Made by a program: the position numbers and the translations under genes
Assembly: GCA_016713305.1 (NCBI GenBank)
Contig: JADJPK010000007.1
Span: forward strand, 1 to 64,000
DNA length: 64,000 bases
Source of the DNA: Betaproteobacteria bacterium
GTDB taxonomy: Bacteria > Pseudomonadota > Gammaproteobacteria > Burkholderiales > Ga0077523
Reading direction: 5' to 3'
In this document: positions 8,135-16,394 of the stretch, piece by piece
How the letters are laid out: each line of letters opens with the position of its first letter
Numbering within the stretch: position 1 is the stretch's first letter
The notes under the pieces: model-generated
Told to the model about the DNA's origin: nothing
Databases searched by the model: none
What the model saw: only the letters and a program-made list of their open reading frames with translations

Positions 8135-9094
8135 TCAGGTGCGGGCCGGACGATGCGACTTCCACCACGTCACGGTCTCGCGCAGGGATCGCTCGAACGG
8201 TGTGGCCTGGATGCCGAACGCCGCCTCGAATCGCGACGAGTCCACCACGAAGTCCGAGTCGAACTCGTAGAGCATCTCGCGCAGTTCGCGCAGCTGCGGA
8301 TCGAACATTCCCAGCAGGCTCACCACCCAGGACGGCGCAGCCGACAGCCGGGGCGGCACTTCGCAGATCGCAGCGATCTGGCGGATGAGTTCCTTCGTGC
8401 TCACCGCCGGCGCATTGGGCACGTGCCAGATGCTTCCGGCGGCTTCGTCTCGATCCGCCAGGGCGATCAACGCCAGCGCGAAATCGGGCAGGTAGGTGTA
8501 CGAGTGCAGGCGGGACGGATTGCCCACGACCTGCGCCGCCTTGCGTTCGAGCAGACGCTGGAAGACACGACTTCCCAGCATCGACGCGTCCGTCACTCCA
8601 GGGCCGAAGAAGTCCGACGCGCGGCCGATGACGGCGCTCACCTTGCCGGCCCGGTGGCTGTCCATGAGAGCGCCAGCCACTTCGGCGCGGATGCGGCCCT
8701 TCACGGTGGTGGCTGTCTCGGGCAGGCCTTCCCGCATGGGACCCGACACGGCGCCATATGAGTAGACGTTGTCGCCATAGACGATCCGCGCACCGGCGGC
8801 GGCCGCGCCTTCGATGACGCCGTTCATGAGGGCGGGGAACTCGCGCCAGCGCGGGTAGGGCAATCCGATGCAGTGGTAGACGGCTTGCGCGCCTTGGCAG
8901 ACTTCGCGGCAGCGCGCGGCGTCCGTGACGTCGGCGGATTCCATCGCGATTCCCGCGTCCAGCGGCTGGCGCGGTTTGCCTGAACGGCTGACCAGGCGCA
9001 CGGGACGCTTGAGGCGGCTCAGTTCGCGCGCGACGGCGAAGCCCAGCGGACCTGCGCCGAACACGACGTGCGACGGCTCGTTGCTGGCGGGCAT
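8135..9094 (-). CDS. NAD(P)-dependent epimerase/dehydratase-like SDR protein
   Basis: A 319-aa extended or atypical short-chain dehydrogenase. The N-terminal Rossmann motif is VVFGAGPLGFAVA with the following basic RLVSRSG, which suggests NADP preference. The middle has ADVTDAARC and GDNVYSYG, where the usual YxxxK catalytic pair is not evident; this is common in the atypical SDR group that binds rather than epimerises. The C-terminal half includes LHSYTYLPDFALAL and IWHVPNAPAVSTKEL, typical of sugar-epimerase relatives. The substrate is unknown. It is divergent from the hydrolase gene at 9176 and lies 68 bases upstream of the FAH-type gene on the same strand, so the two may share a transcript. 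Confidence 0.8.
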   Translation of the reverse strand: MPASNEPSHVVFGAGPLGFAVARELSRLKRPVRLVSRSGKPRQPLDAGIAMESADVTDAARCREVCQGAQAVYHCIGLPYPRWREFPALMNGVIEGAAAAGARIVYGDNVYSYGAVSGPMREGLPETATTVKGRIRAEVAGALMDSHRAGKVSAVIGRASDFFGPGVTDASMLGSRVFQRLLERKAAQVVGNPSRLHSYTYLPDFALALIALADRDEAAGSIWHVPNAPAVSTKELIRQIAAICEVPPRLSAAPSWVVSLLGMFDPQLRELREMLYEFDSDFVVDSSRFEAAFGIQATPFERSLRETVTWWKSHRPART

Positions 9095-9175
9095 GGAGTT
9101 CCCCCGGAGGGATCGACGAGGCCCGTATACTCCGTGGAACCGCGCTGCGGATCAAATCCCGATGGGAGGAACAGC

Positions 9176-9958
9176 ATGCATGTAGAAGCCAACGGCATCC
9201 GGATTCACTACGAAATGCAGGGGAGCGGCCCCTGGCTCGTGCTGAGCCATTCGCTCGCCTGCTCCACGCAGATGTGGAACGAGCAGGTCAATGCATTCAG
9301 TGACCGTTTCCGCATCGTCAATTTCGACACGCGCGGTCACGGCAAGACCGACGCTCCGGCGGGCGAGTACAGCCTCGACATGCTGGCGGACGACCTTCAG
9401 GGAATGCTGGACGCGCTGGGCATCAACACGTGCCACTTCATGGGGCTGTCCATGGGCGGGATGATCGGCATGACGCACGCGCTGCGGCACCCCGGGCGCT
9501 TCAGCAGCCTCATCCTCTGCGACACGACCAGCCGCTTTCCGCCGGCGGTGGGGCCGGTGTGGGAGCAGCGGGTCAACATGGCGCGGACGCAGGGCATGGG
9601 CGCCCTGGTGGATTCCACGCTGGAACGCTGGTTCACCGAGCCCACGCGCAAGTCGCGTCCTGATCTCGTGCAACGCATCGGCGGTCTCATCAGCGCGACT
9701 CCCGTGGAAGGCTACGCGGGCTGCTGCCACGCCATCCCCAAGATCGACATCACCTCGAAGCTCGGCGCCATCGACGTGCCCACGCTGGTGATCGTCGGCG
9801 ACCAGGACCCGAGCACGCCGGTGGAGATGTCGCGGGACATCCAGAAGGCGATTCCCGGTGCGCAGCTGGGCGTGATACCGCAGGCGGCGCACCTGTCGAA
9901 TCTGGAGCAGCCCGAGGTCTTCAACGCGATGCTGGGGCAGTTCCTGAAGCACAGATGA
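9176..9958 (+). CDS. Alpha/beta hydrolase, 3-oxoadipate enol-lactonase-like
   Basis: A 260-aa alpha/beta hydrolase. The nucleophile elbow is GLSMGG (Ser92), the acid is Asp in VGDQDPSTPVE and the catalytic His lies in QAAHLSNLEQP. These match the 3-oxoadipate enol-lactone hydrolase (PcaD) group, which opens the lactone in the beta-ketoadipate pathway. Start ATG 9176 sits 6 bases after GGGAGG. No pcaB/pcaC/pcaI neighbour is present, so the exact substrate is an inference from similarity; another carboxylic ester or lactone is possible. Confidence 0.82.
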   Translation: MHVEANGIRIHYEMQGSGPWLVLSHSLACSTQMWNEQVNAFSDRFRIVNFDTRGHGKTDAPAGEYSLDMLADDLQGMLDALGINTCHFMGLSMGGMIGMTHALRHPGRFSSLILCDTTSRFPPAVGPVWEQRVNMARTQGMGALVDSTLERWFTEPTRKSRPDLVQRIGGLISATPVEGYAGCCHAIPKIDITSKLGAIDVPTLVIVGDQDPSTPVEMSRDIQKAIPGAQLGVIPQAAHLSNLEQPEVFNAMLGQFLKHR

Positions 9959-10110
9959 ACCGCTGCCGTCTTGCCGGTCCGCCGCAACCTCCGGCAGGAT
10001 CGGCGCGAGGCTTCCTCCTACAATCCGGCAGCCCCCGTTCCACGCGCGTCACCACCGCGCGAACCGATCCGGGCTTCCTCGAATCGAGACGCATCTTGAA
10101 CCGGCACACC

Positions 10111-10677
10111 ATGAAGCTCCTTTCATCCTTGACCATCCTGGCCTGCATCGGGCCCCTGCAGGCCTGGGCCCACCAGGGAGACAACGACAGCGATCACGAC
10201 GATGGCCTGTTCCTCGACTGCGATCGACTGCCGGCCGATGCGCTGACAGCCGTGCCGAAGCCCGTGGCCGAATACGTGCAGGTCGAATGCTCGGCCGAAG
10301 GTCAGAAGCTGGTCGCGGCCAAGGGCTGGCGCTGGCGTTATCCGGCGAGCTGGACGGTGCGTCCCGAGGCGCCTTCCTGGGCGCCCGACGCGTCGCGGCA
10401 GGTGATGGGAAAGAAGTACTTCACGCAGTTCCAGGTGGAACCTCTCGGCGGAGAAGCGATTGCCGCGGCCCACCAGAGGCTGCAGGAATCCGCGACGTAC
10501 CGCTTCTACTTCGAGACCGTTCCGGCGGAGGTCGTCAAGCTCACGGCCGTCAACAGTCACGGCCACACGATGGAGATCTACTTTCCCAAGGAGCGCGAGG
10601 AGAAGTACTGGGGCTTCATGTGCGTTCCGTCGTGCCGCCCCGAGTACGCCTTCATGGTCGAACGCTCGGGCAGATAA
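10111..10677 (+). CDS. Secreted protein of unknown function
   Basis: A 188-aa product starting at ATG 10111 with a standard signal peptide (MKLLSSLTILACIGPLQAWA, cut before HQG). The mature N-terminus is acidic and His-containing (HQGDNDSDHDDG), a possible metal-binding stretch. The rest has several Trp and aromatic segments (WRWRYPASW, KKYFTQFQVEPL, EKYWGFMCVPSC) and four Cys, compatible with disulfides in the periplasm. I recognise no family. It lies 152 bases after the hydrolase gene and 57 bases before the FAH gene on the same strand. Confidence 0.72.
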   Translation: MKLLSSLTILACIGPLQAWAHQGDNDSDHDDGLFLDCDRLPADALTAVPKPVAEYVQVECSAEGQKLVAAKGWRWRYPASWTVRPEAPSWAPDASRQVMGKKYFTQFQVEPLGGEAIAAAHQRLQESATYRFYFETVPAEVVKLTAVNSHGHTMEIYFPKEREEKYWGFMCVPSCRPEYAFMVERSGR

Positions 10678-10734
10678 CCCAGGCAGATTCCGCCGGACGA
10701 ACGTGCCGGCCCCCCAATGTCCGGAGACATTCGC

Positions 10735-11919
10735 ATGGAACTCGACGCAAGCAGGATCCTTCCGACCGACAGCGGTGACGCCCTTCTCGTGGGGCGTGTC
10801 TGGATGCCCGGACCGCAGGCAGGCCCCAGCGTGGTGGCCGTGTCGGGCGGGCGCGTCCACGATCTCACGGGCGTGGCGCCCACGTGCGCCGACCTGCTCG
10901 ATGCGGACGAACCCGCGGCGCTGGTGAGGGACGCCATCGCGTCCGGGAGAAGTGCCGCCATCGGCGAGGTGGGGCCGATTCTGGCGAACTCGTCCGCCGA
11001 TCGCCACCATCCCGACCTGCCGTACTTTCTGGCGCCTTGCGATCTGCAGGCGATCCGCGCGTGCGGCGTCACCTTCGTGGCGAGCATGCTGGAGCGCGTG
11101 ATCGAAGAACACGCCAAGGGCGATCCCGCGGCGGCGGAGGACATCCGCGGCACGTTGGGGCGCGAGATCGGCGCGTCGCTCTCGAGCGTGAAGCCGGGCT
11201 CTGCCGAAGCCGCGCGGGTGAAGGCGCTGCTCGTGGAGCGCAACCTGTGGTCGCAGTATCTGGAGGTGGGCATCGGGCCCGATGCCGAGGTCTTCAACAA
11301 GTCGCAGCCGCTATCCGCCGTGGGCGTCGGTGCGGAGATCGGGATTCTCGAGGCGTCGTCCTGGAACAACCCGGAACCGGAGATCGTGCTGGCCGTGAAT
11401 TCGCGCGGCGCCATTGTCGGTGCCGCGCTCGGCAACGACGTGAATCTGCGGGACTGGGAAGGGCGCAGTGCGCTGCTGCTGGGCCGGGCCAAGGACAACA
11501 ATGCAAGCTGCGCGATCGGCCCGTTCATCCGCCTGCTCGACGGCAAGTTCACGCTCGACCGTCTGCGCGGGCAGAACATCGAGGTGGAAGTGGCCGGGCC
11601 GGAGGGCTTCCACGTGCAGGGGCGCTATTCGCTCACGCAGATCAGCCGGGACCCGGCGGATCTGGCCTCGCAGGCCATCGGACTCAATCATCAGTATCCG
11701 GACGGCCTCATGCTGTTCCTCGGAACCGCCTTCGCGCCCACTCAGGACCGCGAGGCCCCGGGCCGGGGATTCACGCACCGGGTGGGTGACGTGGTCACCG
11801 TTCGCTCGGCCGATCTCGGAACGCTGGTCAACCGCGTCAACTACTGCCACCGCATCCCGCCCTGGACTTACGGCGTCGGGGCGCTGATGCGCAATCTCGC
11901 CGACCGCGGCCTCATCTGA
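10735..11919 (+). CDS. FAH-family 2-keto-3-deoxy sugar-acid dehydratase-like enzyme (XylX-like)
   Basis: This 394-aa fumarylacetoacetate-hydrolase-family protein resembles the long form represented by Caulobacter XylX, which dehydrates 2-keto-3-deoxy-pentonates. Recognisable blocks are CDLQAIRACGVTF, ERVIEEHAKGD, LWSQYLEVGIGPDAEVF, the metal-binding EIGILEASSWNNPEPE, LGNDVNLRDWEGRSALLLG-AKDNNASCAIGPF and the C-terminal GRGFTHRVGDVVTV. ATG 10735 was preferred over ATG 10717 because GGAG lies 8 bases upstream. No sugar dehydrogenase or ketoglutarate semialdehyde dehydrogenase is adjacent, so the physiological substrate is unproven. Confidence 0.85.
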   Translation: MELDASRILPTDSGDALLVGRVWMPGPQAGPSVVAVSGGRVHDLTGVAPTCADLLDADEPAALVRDAIASGRSAAIGEVGPILANSSADRHHPDLPYFLAPCDLQAIRACGVTFVASMLERVIEEHAKGDPAAAEDIRGTLGREIGASLSSVKPGSAEAARVKALLVERNLWSQYLEVGIGPDAEVFNKSQPLSAVGVGAEIGILEASSWNNPEPEIVLAVNSRGAIVGAALGNDVNLRDWEGRSALLLGRAKDNNASCAIGPFIRLLDGKFTLDRLRGQNIEVEVAGPEGFHVQGRYSLTQISRDPADLASQAIGLNHQYPDGLMLFLGTAFAPTQDREAPGRGFTHRVGDVVTVRSADLGTLVNRVNYCHRIPPWTYGVGALMRNLADRGLI

Positions 11920-11958
11920 TCCGGGGAAGGGCCGATCCATGCAGGCGGTCGCCACGGA

Positions 11959-11981
11959 GGTCTGGCCGGTGGCGCCAGACC
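11959..11981. terminator. Hairpin between convergent FAH and aldo/keto reductase genes
   Basis: GGTCTGGC-CGGTGGC-GCCAGACC is a perfect 8-bp stem placed between the FAH stop (11919) and the reductase stop (11986). Its position suits a two-way terminator, but neither strand has a clear T-run, so this is a structural guess. Confidence 0.35.
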
Positions 11982-11985
11982 TTCC

Positions 11986-12921
11986 TCAAAGGCCGTCGAA
12001 CCACTCCGCCATGCGCTGACGCGTGGCGGCATCGGGCAGGCGTCCAAGGCCTGCCCGCAGGTTGTCCTCGGTGTGTTCCTTCTTTCTCGATGCCGGGATC
12101 ACGCACGTCACGGCAGGGTGGGACACGATCCACTTCAGGAAGTACTGCGCCCAGGACGTGCAGTCGAACTGGCTGGCCCACTCCGGCAGCGGCTTGCCGC
12201 GCACGCGGGAGAAGAGGGATCCCTGCGCGAACGGCCGGTTGACGATCACTGCCACGCCCAGTTCCGCCGCCAGAGGAAGCAGCCGGTCCTGAGCGTCCCG
12301 TTCGGCCAGCGAGAAGTTGAGCTGGACGAAGTCCCAGACCCGCATGCGCAGCAGCCGCTCCAGCTCGGCATAGGCGCCCGAGTGGTAGTGGGTGATGCCC
12401 AGATAGCGCACGCGGCCCTTCGCTTTCCACGCCTCAAGCGTTTCGAGATGCGTGCGCCAGTCCTGCAGGTTGTGCACCTGCATGAGGTCCATGCGGTCGG
12501 TGCGCATCCGGCGGAACGACTGTTCCATCTGCGCGATGCCCGCGTCCTTGCCGGTGGTCCAGACCTTGGTCGCGAGGAACAGCTGCTTGCGCAGATCCAG
12601 CCGGGCCGACAGTTCTCCTGCGATGGATTCGGCGTTGCCGTACATGGGGGAGCTGTCCACCACCGAGGCGCCATGCGCGACGAAGGCGCGCATCACGTCC
12701 TCCAGCGGCGCCAGGTCCTGCGCATTGGCGTCCACGTCGAACACCTGGTAGGTGCCCAGGCCGATCATGGGCAGCATCTCCGAAGAGGAGGGAATGGCGC
12801 GGCGGGCGATGGTCTGCATCCTTGTCTGGCTCCGGGTGTCACGGGCCGCGAGGCCCAGGGCGAGTGCTGCGGTCCGGTTCAGCATCCGCCGCCGGCCGGG
12901 GTCGGGAATCGTCTGTGTCAT
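11986..12921 (-). CDS. Aldo/keto reductase, possibly Tat-exported
   Basis: A 311-aa aldo/keto reductase (NADPH-dependent carbonyl reduction, TIM barrel). The catalytic tetrad is visible: Asp89 and Tyr94 in VVDSSPMYGN, Lys119 in ATKVW and His150 in LMQVHNL. From ATG 12921 the N-terminus is PGRRRMLNRTAALALGLAA, a twin-arginine-like signal, suggesting export of the folded, cofactor-loaded enzyme. With this start it overlaps the upstream MFS gene by 83 bases; starting instead at the Met near 12819 (MQTIARRAIP) would avoid the overlap and give a cytoplasmic enzyme. Several aldo/keto reductases of this group carry Tat leaders, so I favour the longer form with moderate confidence. Confidence 0.83.
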   Translation of the reverse strand: MTQTIPDPGRRRMLNRTAALALGLAARDTRSQTRMQTIARRAIPSSSEMLPMIGLGTYQVFDVDANAQDLAPLEDVMRAFVAHGASVVDSSPMYGNAESIAGELSARLDLRKQLFLATKVWTTGKDAGIAQMEQSFRRMRTDRMDLMQVHNLQDWRTHLETLEAWKAKGRVRYLGITHYHSGAYAELERLLRMRVWDFVQLNFSLAERDAQDRLLPLAAELGVAVIVNRPFAQGSLFSRVRGKPLPEWASQFDCTSWAQYFLKWIVSHPAVTCVIPASRKKEHTEDNLRAGLGRLPDAATRQRMAEWFDGL

Positions 12922-14194
12922 GAGGTCGCTCCCTCTCTTCGATGTCCAGGATTCTGCGTGTGCGTCCGAGGCGCCAGCCGATCAGGATGCCCGCCAGCGC
13001 GGCCGGCAGGGTCAGGAACGCGAGCGTACCTCCTGCATGGCCGGCGGCGCGCAGCGCATCGGTGATCCAGCTCGAGACGGCATCCGCTCCTCTGAACACG
13101 GCCGTGTCGATGAAGTTCTTTGCCTTGTACTTCACGGCACGAGGAAGCACGGTGAACAGCATTTCGCGGGCCGGCCGCGCGATGGCGTACTCGCCGGCCC
13201 GGCGAAGCACGCCGAAGATCACGAGCACCGCCAGTACGGGAGACAGGCCCAGGGCGATCAGTCCGAGGGCGGTGAGGAACGGCAGCAGCATCAGCGCGAC
13301 CGACAGGCCGAACCGGCGCACCAGCGGCGCCAGGCCGAACACCTGCGCAAGCGCCGTCAGTACGTTCACGGCCAGATCCACCCTGGCGAAGAACGCCGTG
13401 CGCGCTTCGGCGGTGGGGAACGCATCCTTCACGATGCGCGTCTGCTCGAAGTACAGCACGGTGCCGACGAAGGAGTGCAGAGTGAGGAACACGCAGAACC
13501 ACAGGAGATAGGGAGAGCGCAGCACCAGCATCAGACCTTCCCATGCGGATCCTCCGGTGGCCTCGCCGCCGGCGGGCCGCGGTCCGTGCCGGGGCGGCCG
13601 GCGCAGCAGGGGAATGCTCGACGACAGGGCGGCGGTCAGGAGCATTGCCGAGATGAGCAGCAGATCCGCAATCCCCGTCGTGGCGACCAGTCCTGCCGTC
13701 AATGCAGGCCCGGCCACCGCGCCCAGCGTGCCTCCCACGGCAATCACTCCGAAGACTCGCTCGGCCTGTGCGAGATCGAAGAGATCCGCCATGAGGCTCC
13801 AGAAGAGCGACACGGCAAAGAGATTGAAGACGCTCACCCAGACGAAGAAGACCGCGGCGATTTGCCGCACCTCGGAAGGTTCCTGCATCGCAACACGAAA
13901 GGCGAGCATGTGGCAGACGAAGAAACCCAGTACCAGCGGCACGAGAAGGGCGCGGCGGAATCGCGACACCAGCCAGCCGAACAATGGCATGAGCAACAAC
14001 ATGCCGGCGAACGTCGCCGAGAACAGCCACTTCAGCGATTCGGTCCCCATCTGCACGGCCATTTCGTCCCGTACGGGACGCAGGACGTAATAGCTGCAGA
14101 GCAGCAGAAAGAACATCGTGCCGGCGGCGAAAACGGTTCTTCGTTCGTCCGGAAGAACCGGGCTCAACTTGCTGCGGTGCGAAAGATTCGGCAT
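12839..14194 (-). CDS. MFS-type membrane carrier, NTP/NDP-exchange-like
   Basis: A 451-aa integral membrane protein with about twelve hydrophobic helices (for example TVFAAGTMFFLLLCSYYVL, LLLMPLFGWLVSRF, VALMLLPFLTALGLIALGL). The N-terminal SYYVLRPVRDEMAV and the KAKNFIDTAVFRGADAVSSW segment resemble the ATP/ADP-antiporter-like MFS group common in free-living proteobacteria, whose substrates are mostly unknown. The last 30 residues are a charged, Pro/Arg-rich tail that reads through the start of the downstream reductase. In the neighbouring frame a stop overlaps the reductase ATG as ATGA, so the true C-terminus may be shorter or the frame slightly wrong here. Confidence 0.75.
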   Translation of the reverse strand: MPNLSHRSKLSPVLPDERRTVFAAGTMFFLLLCSYYVLRPVRDEMAVQMGTESLKWLFSATFAGMLLLMPLFGWLVSRFRRALLVPLVLGFFVCHMLAFRVAMQEPSEVRQIAAVFFVWVSVFNLFAVSLFWSLMADLFDLAQAERVFGVIAVGGTLGAVAGPALTAGLVATTGIADLLLISAMLLTAALSSSIPLLRRPPRHGPRPAGGEATGGSAWEGLMLVLRSPYLLWFCVFLTLHSFVGTVLYFEQTRIVKDAFPTAEARTAFFARVDLAVNVLTALAQVFGLAPLVRRFGLSVALMLLPFLTALGLIALGLSPVLAVLVIFGVLRRAGEYAIARPAREMLFTVLPRAVKYKAKNFIDTAVFRGADAVSSWITDALRAAGHAGGTLAFLTLPAALAGILIGWRLGRTRRILDIEERERPHDTDDSRPRPAADAEPDRSTRPGPRGP

Positions 14195-14260
14195 GTAAGA
14201 GATCGGTAACTTCCCTTATGGGGTATGGTAAAACTCTCCGAACAATCATCCGAATAATGC

Positions 14261-14288
14261 TTGCGTCTTGATTGCAGGCGCGTATTAT
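14261..14288 (+). promoter_or_regulatory. Promoter of the cold-shock gene
   Basis: TTGCGT (14261-14266), a 16-base spacer and TATTAT (14283-14288) make a credible sigma-70 promoter. It predicts a leader of roughly 105 bases before ATG 14401; long structured leaders are usual for cspA-type genes and control their low-temperature translation. Confidence 0.5.
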
Positions 14289-14400
14289 TCGCGCGTGTTG
14301 GGGAGAGGTGGTCGTCGGTGCTGGCAGAGTTGCCCTGTACGTTCTAGCCACCCAAACATGCGCACGGGTGGCAGCCCGCAAGTCCAGACAGGAGAAATAC

Positions 14401-14604
14401 ATGGCAACCGGTACCGTAAAGTGGTTCAACGACGCCAAGGGGTTCGGCTTCATCACCCCCGACGACAAGAGCGAGGACGTCTTCGCGCACTTCTCCGCCA
14501 TCAAGATGAATGGCTTCAAGACGCTCAAGGAAGGCCAACGGGTCAGTTTCGAAGTGACCGTCGGTCCCAAGGGCAAACAGGCGTCGAACATTCAGGCCGT
14601 ATAA
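14401..14604 (+). CDS. Cold-shock domain protein (CspA family)
   Basis: A 67-aa single cold-shock domain, the standard length. The RNA-binding motifs RNP1 (KGFGFITP) and RNP2 (DVFAHFSAI) are both intact. Such proteins melt RNA secondary structure in the cytoplasm during cold or growth changes. The gene starts at ATG 14401 after AGGAGA, has its own promoter and long leader, and is followed by four copies of a terminator-like hairpin, so it should be a tightly bounded monocistronic unit. Which csp paralogue it is cannot be told. Confidence 0.95.
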   Translation: MATGTVKWFNDAKGFGFITPDDKSEDVFAHFSAIKMNGFKTLKEGQRVSFEVTVGPKGKQASNIQAV

Positions 14605-14640
14605 GACTTTCGACGGGCTGCCGGCAGTGCTCTCTGGAAA

Positions 14641-14760
14641 CCCGCGAAAGCGGGTTTCTTGTTGTATGGACCCGCGAAAGCGGGTTTCTTGTTGTATGGA
14701 CCCGCGAAAGCGGGTTTCTTGTTGTATGGGCCCGCGAAAGCGGGTTTCTTGTTTCATGGC
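14641..14760 (+). repeat. Four tandem 30-bp copies of an intrinsic-terminator hairpin
   Basis: Units start at 14641, 14671, 14701 and 14731. Each contains CCCGC-GAAA-GCGGG followed by TTTCTTGTT: a 5-bp stem closed by a GNRA (GAAA) tetraloop and a U-rich tail, the form of a Rho-independent terminator. Units 1 and 2 are identical, unit 3 differs in its last base, and unit 4 only in its last few bases. The array begins 37 bases after the cold-shock stop codon. There are no spacers of unique sequence, so it is not a CRISPR. Four terminators in series would give near-complete termination or several alternative 3' ends. Confidence 0.9.
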
Positions 14761-14913
14761 GCCCCGCAAGTCAATTCCGGCTGCTGCATTTCCAATCTCG
14801 ATGCGATAGCACCCCGATCGGCGCGACCAGGGCAGGTGGACGACAGCCTCGAATCGGCGGCATGGCGTTCGCGCTGTACTCTCCCAGTTCTTTCTCACGC
14901 AGCGGAGCCTGCC

Positions 14914-16152
14914 ATGAGCATCGAGTTTCCTGACGTGCAGGCGGCTGCCACGGCCCTGCGCGGCCACATCGTCCGGACCCCCTGCCTGCAATCGAAGACG
15001 CTGTCCGCCATCACCGGTGCCACGGTGTGGCTCAAGTTCGAGAATCACCAGTTCACCGCCTCCTTCAAGGAGCGAGGCGCACTCAACAAGCTGCTGCGTC
15101 TCGATGCATCGCAACGGTCCGCCGGCGTGATCGCGGTTTCCGCAGGCAATCACGCCCAGGGCGTGGCGTATCACGCCAAGCGACTGGGCATCCCCGCGGT
15201 GATCGTCATGCCACGATTCACGCCCACGGTGAAGGTCGAACACACGCGGGGGCACGGGGCCGAGGTCATTCTCGCCGGAGACAACTTCGACGAGGCCAGG
15301 ACCCGGGCGATGGAGGTGATGAAGGAAAGGCACCTCACGCTCGTGCACCCGTACGATGACGAATGGGTGATGGCCGGCCAGGGCACCATCGCGCTGGAGA
15401 TGCTGGATGACGTGCCGCATCTGGATACGCTCGTCGTCCCCATCGGTGGAGGCGGCATGATCTCGGGCATCGCCACGGCCGCGCGAGCTCTACGGCCGGA
15501 CATCGAGATCGTCGGCGTTCAGACGGCGCGATTCCCGTCCATGCGATGTGCCATGCGGGGCGAGGCCGCCACGTTCGGCGCAACCACGCTGGCTGACGGT
15601 ATCGCCGTCAAGCAGCCGGGCACGCTGACCTCCGAGGTCGTCCGCCGGCTGGTCGCGGATGTGCTCCTGGTGGACGAAGGCGACATCGAACGCGCCGTGC
15701 TGCTGTTGCTGGAAGTGGAGAAGACGGTGGTGGAGGGGGCCGGCGCCGTGGGTCTTTCGGCGCTGCTATGTCACGGCGACCGGTTTGCAGGACGCAAGGT
15801 GGGCCTCGTGCTGAGCGGCGGCAACATCGATCCCCTCGTGCTTGCGGACGTCATCCAGCGGGGAATGGTCCGCACCGGGCGTCTGACGCGGATGAAGGTT
15901 AGGCTGCGCGACCTGCCGGGGTCGCTCGCGCGGGTGACGGCGGCGATCGGCGAGGCGAACGCCAACATCGAGGAAGTCCATCACCAGCGGGCGTTCACGG
16001 ATCTGCCGCTGCAGGATGCCGAGGTGGAATTCGTGCTGGAAACGCGCGGCTTCGAGCACGCCCGGCAGGTGGCGGATGCGCTGAACGCGCAAGGTTTCGC
16101 TGCGACGGTCGAGCACCTGTCAGGCGTCGCCGCGGAGCCCGGGCGCAATTGA
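14914..16152 (+). CDS. Threonine ammonia-lyase (PLP, fold type II) with C-terminal ACT domain
   Basis: A 412-aa serine/threonine dehydratase that deaminates threonine to 2-oxobutyrate, feeding isoleucine synthesis or catabolism. The PLP lysine is Lys52 in TASFKERGA; the phosphate-binding tetraglycine loop is GGGGMISG; SAGNHAQGVAYHAKRLG and LSGGNID are also typical. After about residue 325 comes a single ACT-like regulatory domain (MKVRLRDLPGSLARVTAAIGEANANI). Length and one ACT domain fit the short TdcB/IlvA1 type rather than the 514-aa E. coli IlvA, so feedback control may differ. The gene has its own space and a hairpin downstream. Confidence 0.88.
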   Translation: MSIEFPDVQAAATALRGHIVRTPCLQSKTLSAITGATVWLKFENHQFTASFKERGALNKLLRLDASQRSAGVIAVSAGNHAQGVAYHAKRLGIPAVIVMPRFTPTVKVEHTRGHGAEVILAGDNFDEARTRAMEVMKERHLTLVHPYDDEWVMAGQGTIALEMLDDVPHLDTLVVPIGGGGMISGIATAARALRPDIEIVGVQTARFPSMRCAMRGEAATFGATTLADGIAVKQPGTLTSEVVRRLVADVLLVDEGDIERAVLLLLEVEKTVVEGAGAVGLSALLCHGDRFAGRKVGLVLSGGNIDPLVLADVIQRGMVRTGRLTRMKVRLRDLPGSLARVTAAIGEANANIEEVHHQRAFTDLPLQDAEVEFVLETRGFEHARQVADALNAQGFAATVEHLSGVAAEPGRN

Positions 16153-16194
16153 CTTTCATCAAACATTTCCTTGATTGACAGGGAAAAACGCAAG

Positions 16195-16228
16195 GCTGGC
16201 GGATTTCCGATGATTTTCGTCAGCTTTT
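16195..16228 (+). terminator. Probable terminator after the threonine ammonia-lyase gene
   Basis: GCTGGCGGA pairs with TCGTCAGC-type sequence across a roughly 12-base loop (two G-U pairs), and TTTT follows. It lies 43 bases after the stop codon and just before the chemoreceptor promoter. Confidence 0.4.
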
Positions 16229-16241
16229 CGTGATTTAGCTC

Positions 16242-16268
16242 TAAAGCCTCGCTGCTCCCGGCCGAAAG
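16242..16268 (+). promoter_or_regulatory. Sigma-28 (FliA) type promoter of the chemoreceptor gene
   Basis: TAAA (16242-16245), exactly 15 bases, then GCCGAAAG (16261-16268) agrees with the FliA consensus TAAA-N15-GCCGATAA at all but one or two positions. It is oriented towards the chemoreceptor start about 125 bases downstream. Chemoreceptor genes are classic class-3 flagellar genes under this sigma factor, and flagellar genes occur at the right end of the window. Confidence 0.65.
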
Positions 16269-16394
16269 CCCCCTCGAGCCGGGCGGAACATTTCCCGGTT
16301 CCAGGACGACCGCCGCCCGTCAGCATTTGCGCCGAACCCAAGCGCTCGGGCAGATGCAGGCGTGTCGAGACACGAGAACACCGGACGGGATGTG

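Noticed and set aside
14641..14760. CRISPR-like array of 30-bp repeats
   Set aside because: The copies are directly adjacent with no unique spacers and each is a terminator hairpin; no cas genes are nearby.
14627..14809. Small protein with DPRKRVSCCM repeats
   Set aside because: It is the translation of the tandem terminator array; other frames of the repeats also stay open, as expected for a 30-bp (multiple of three) unit.
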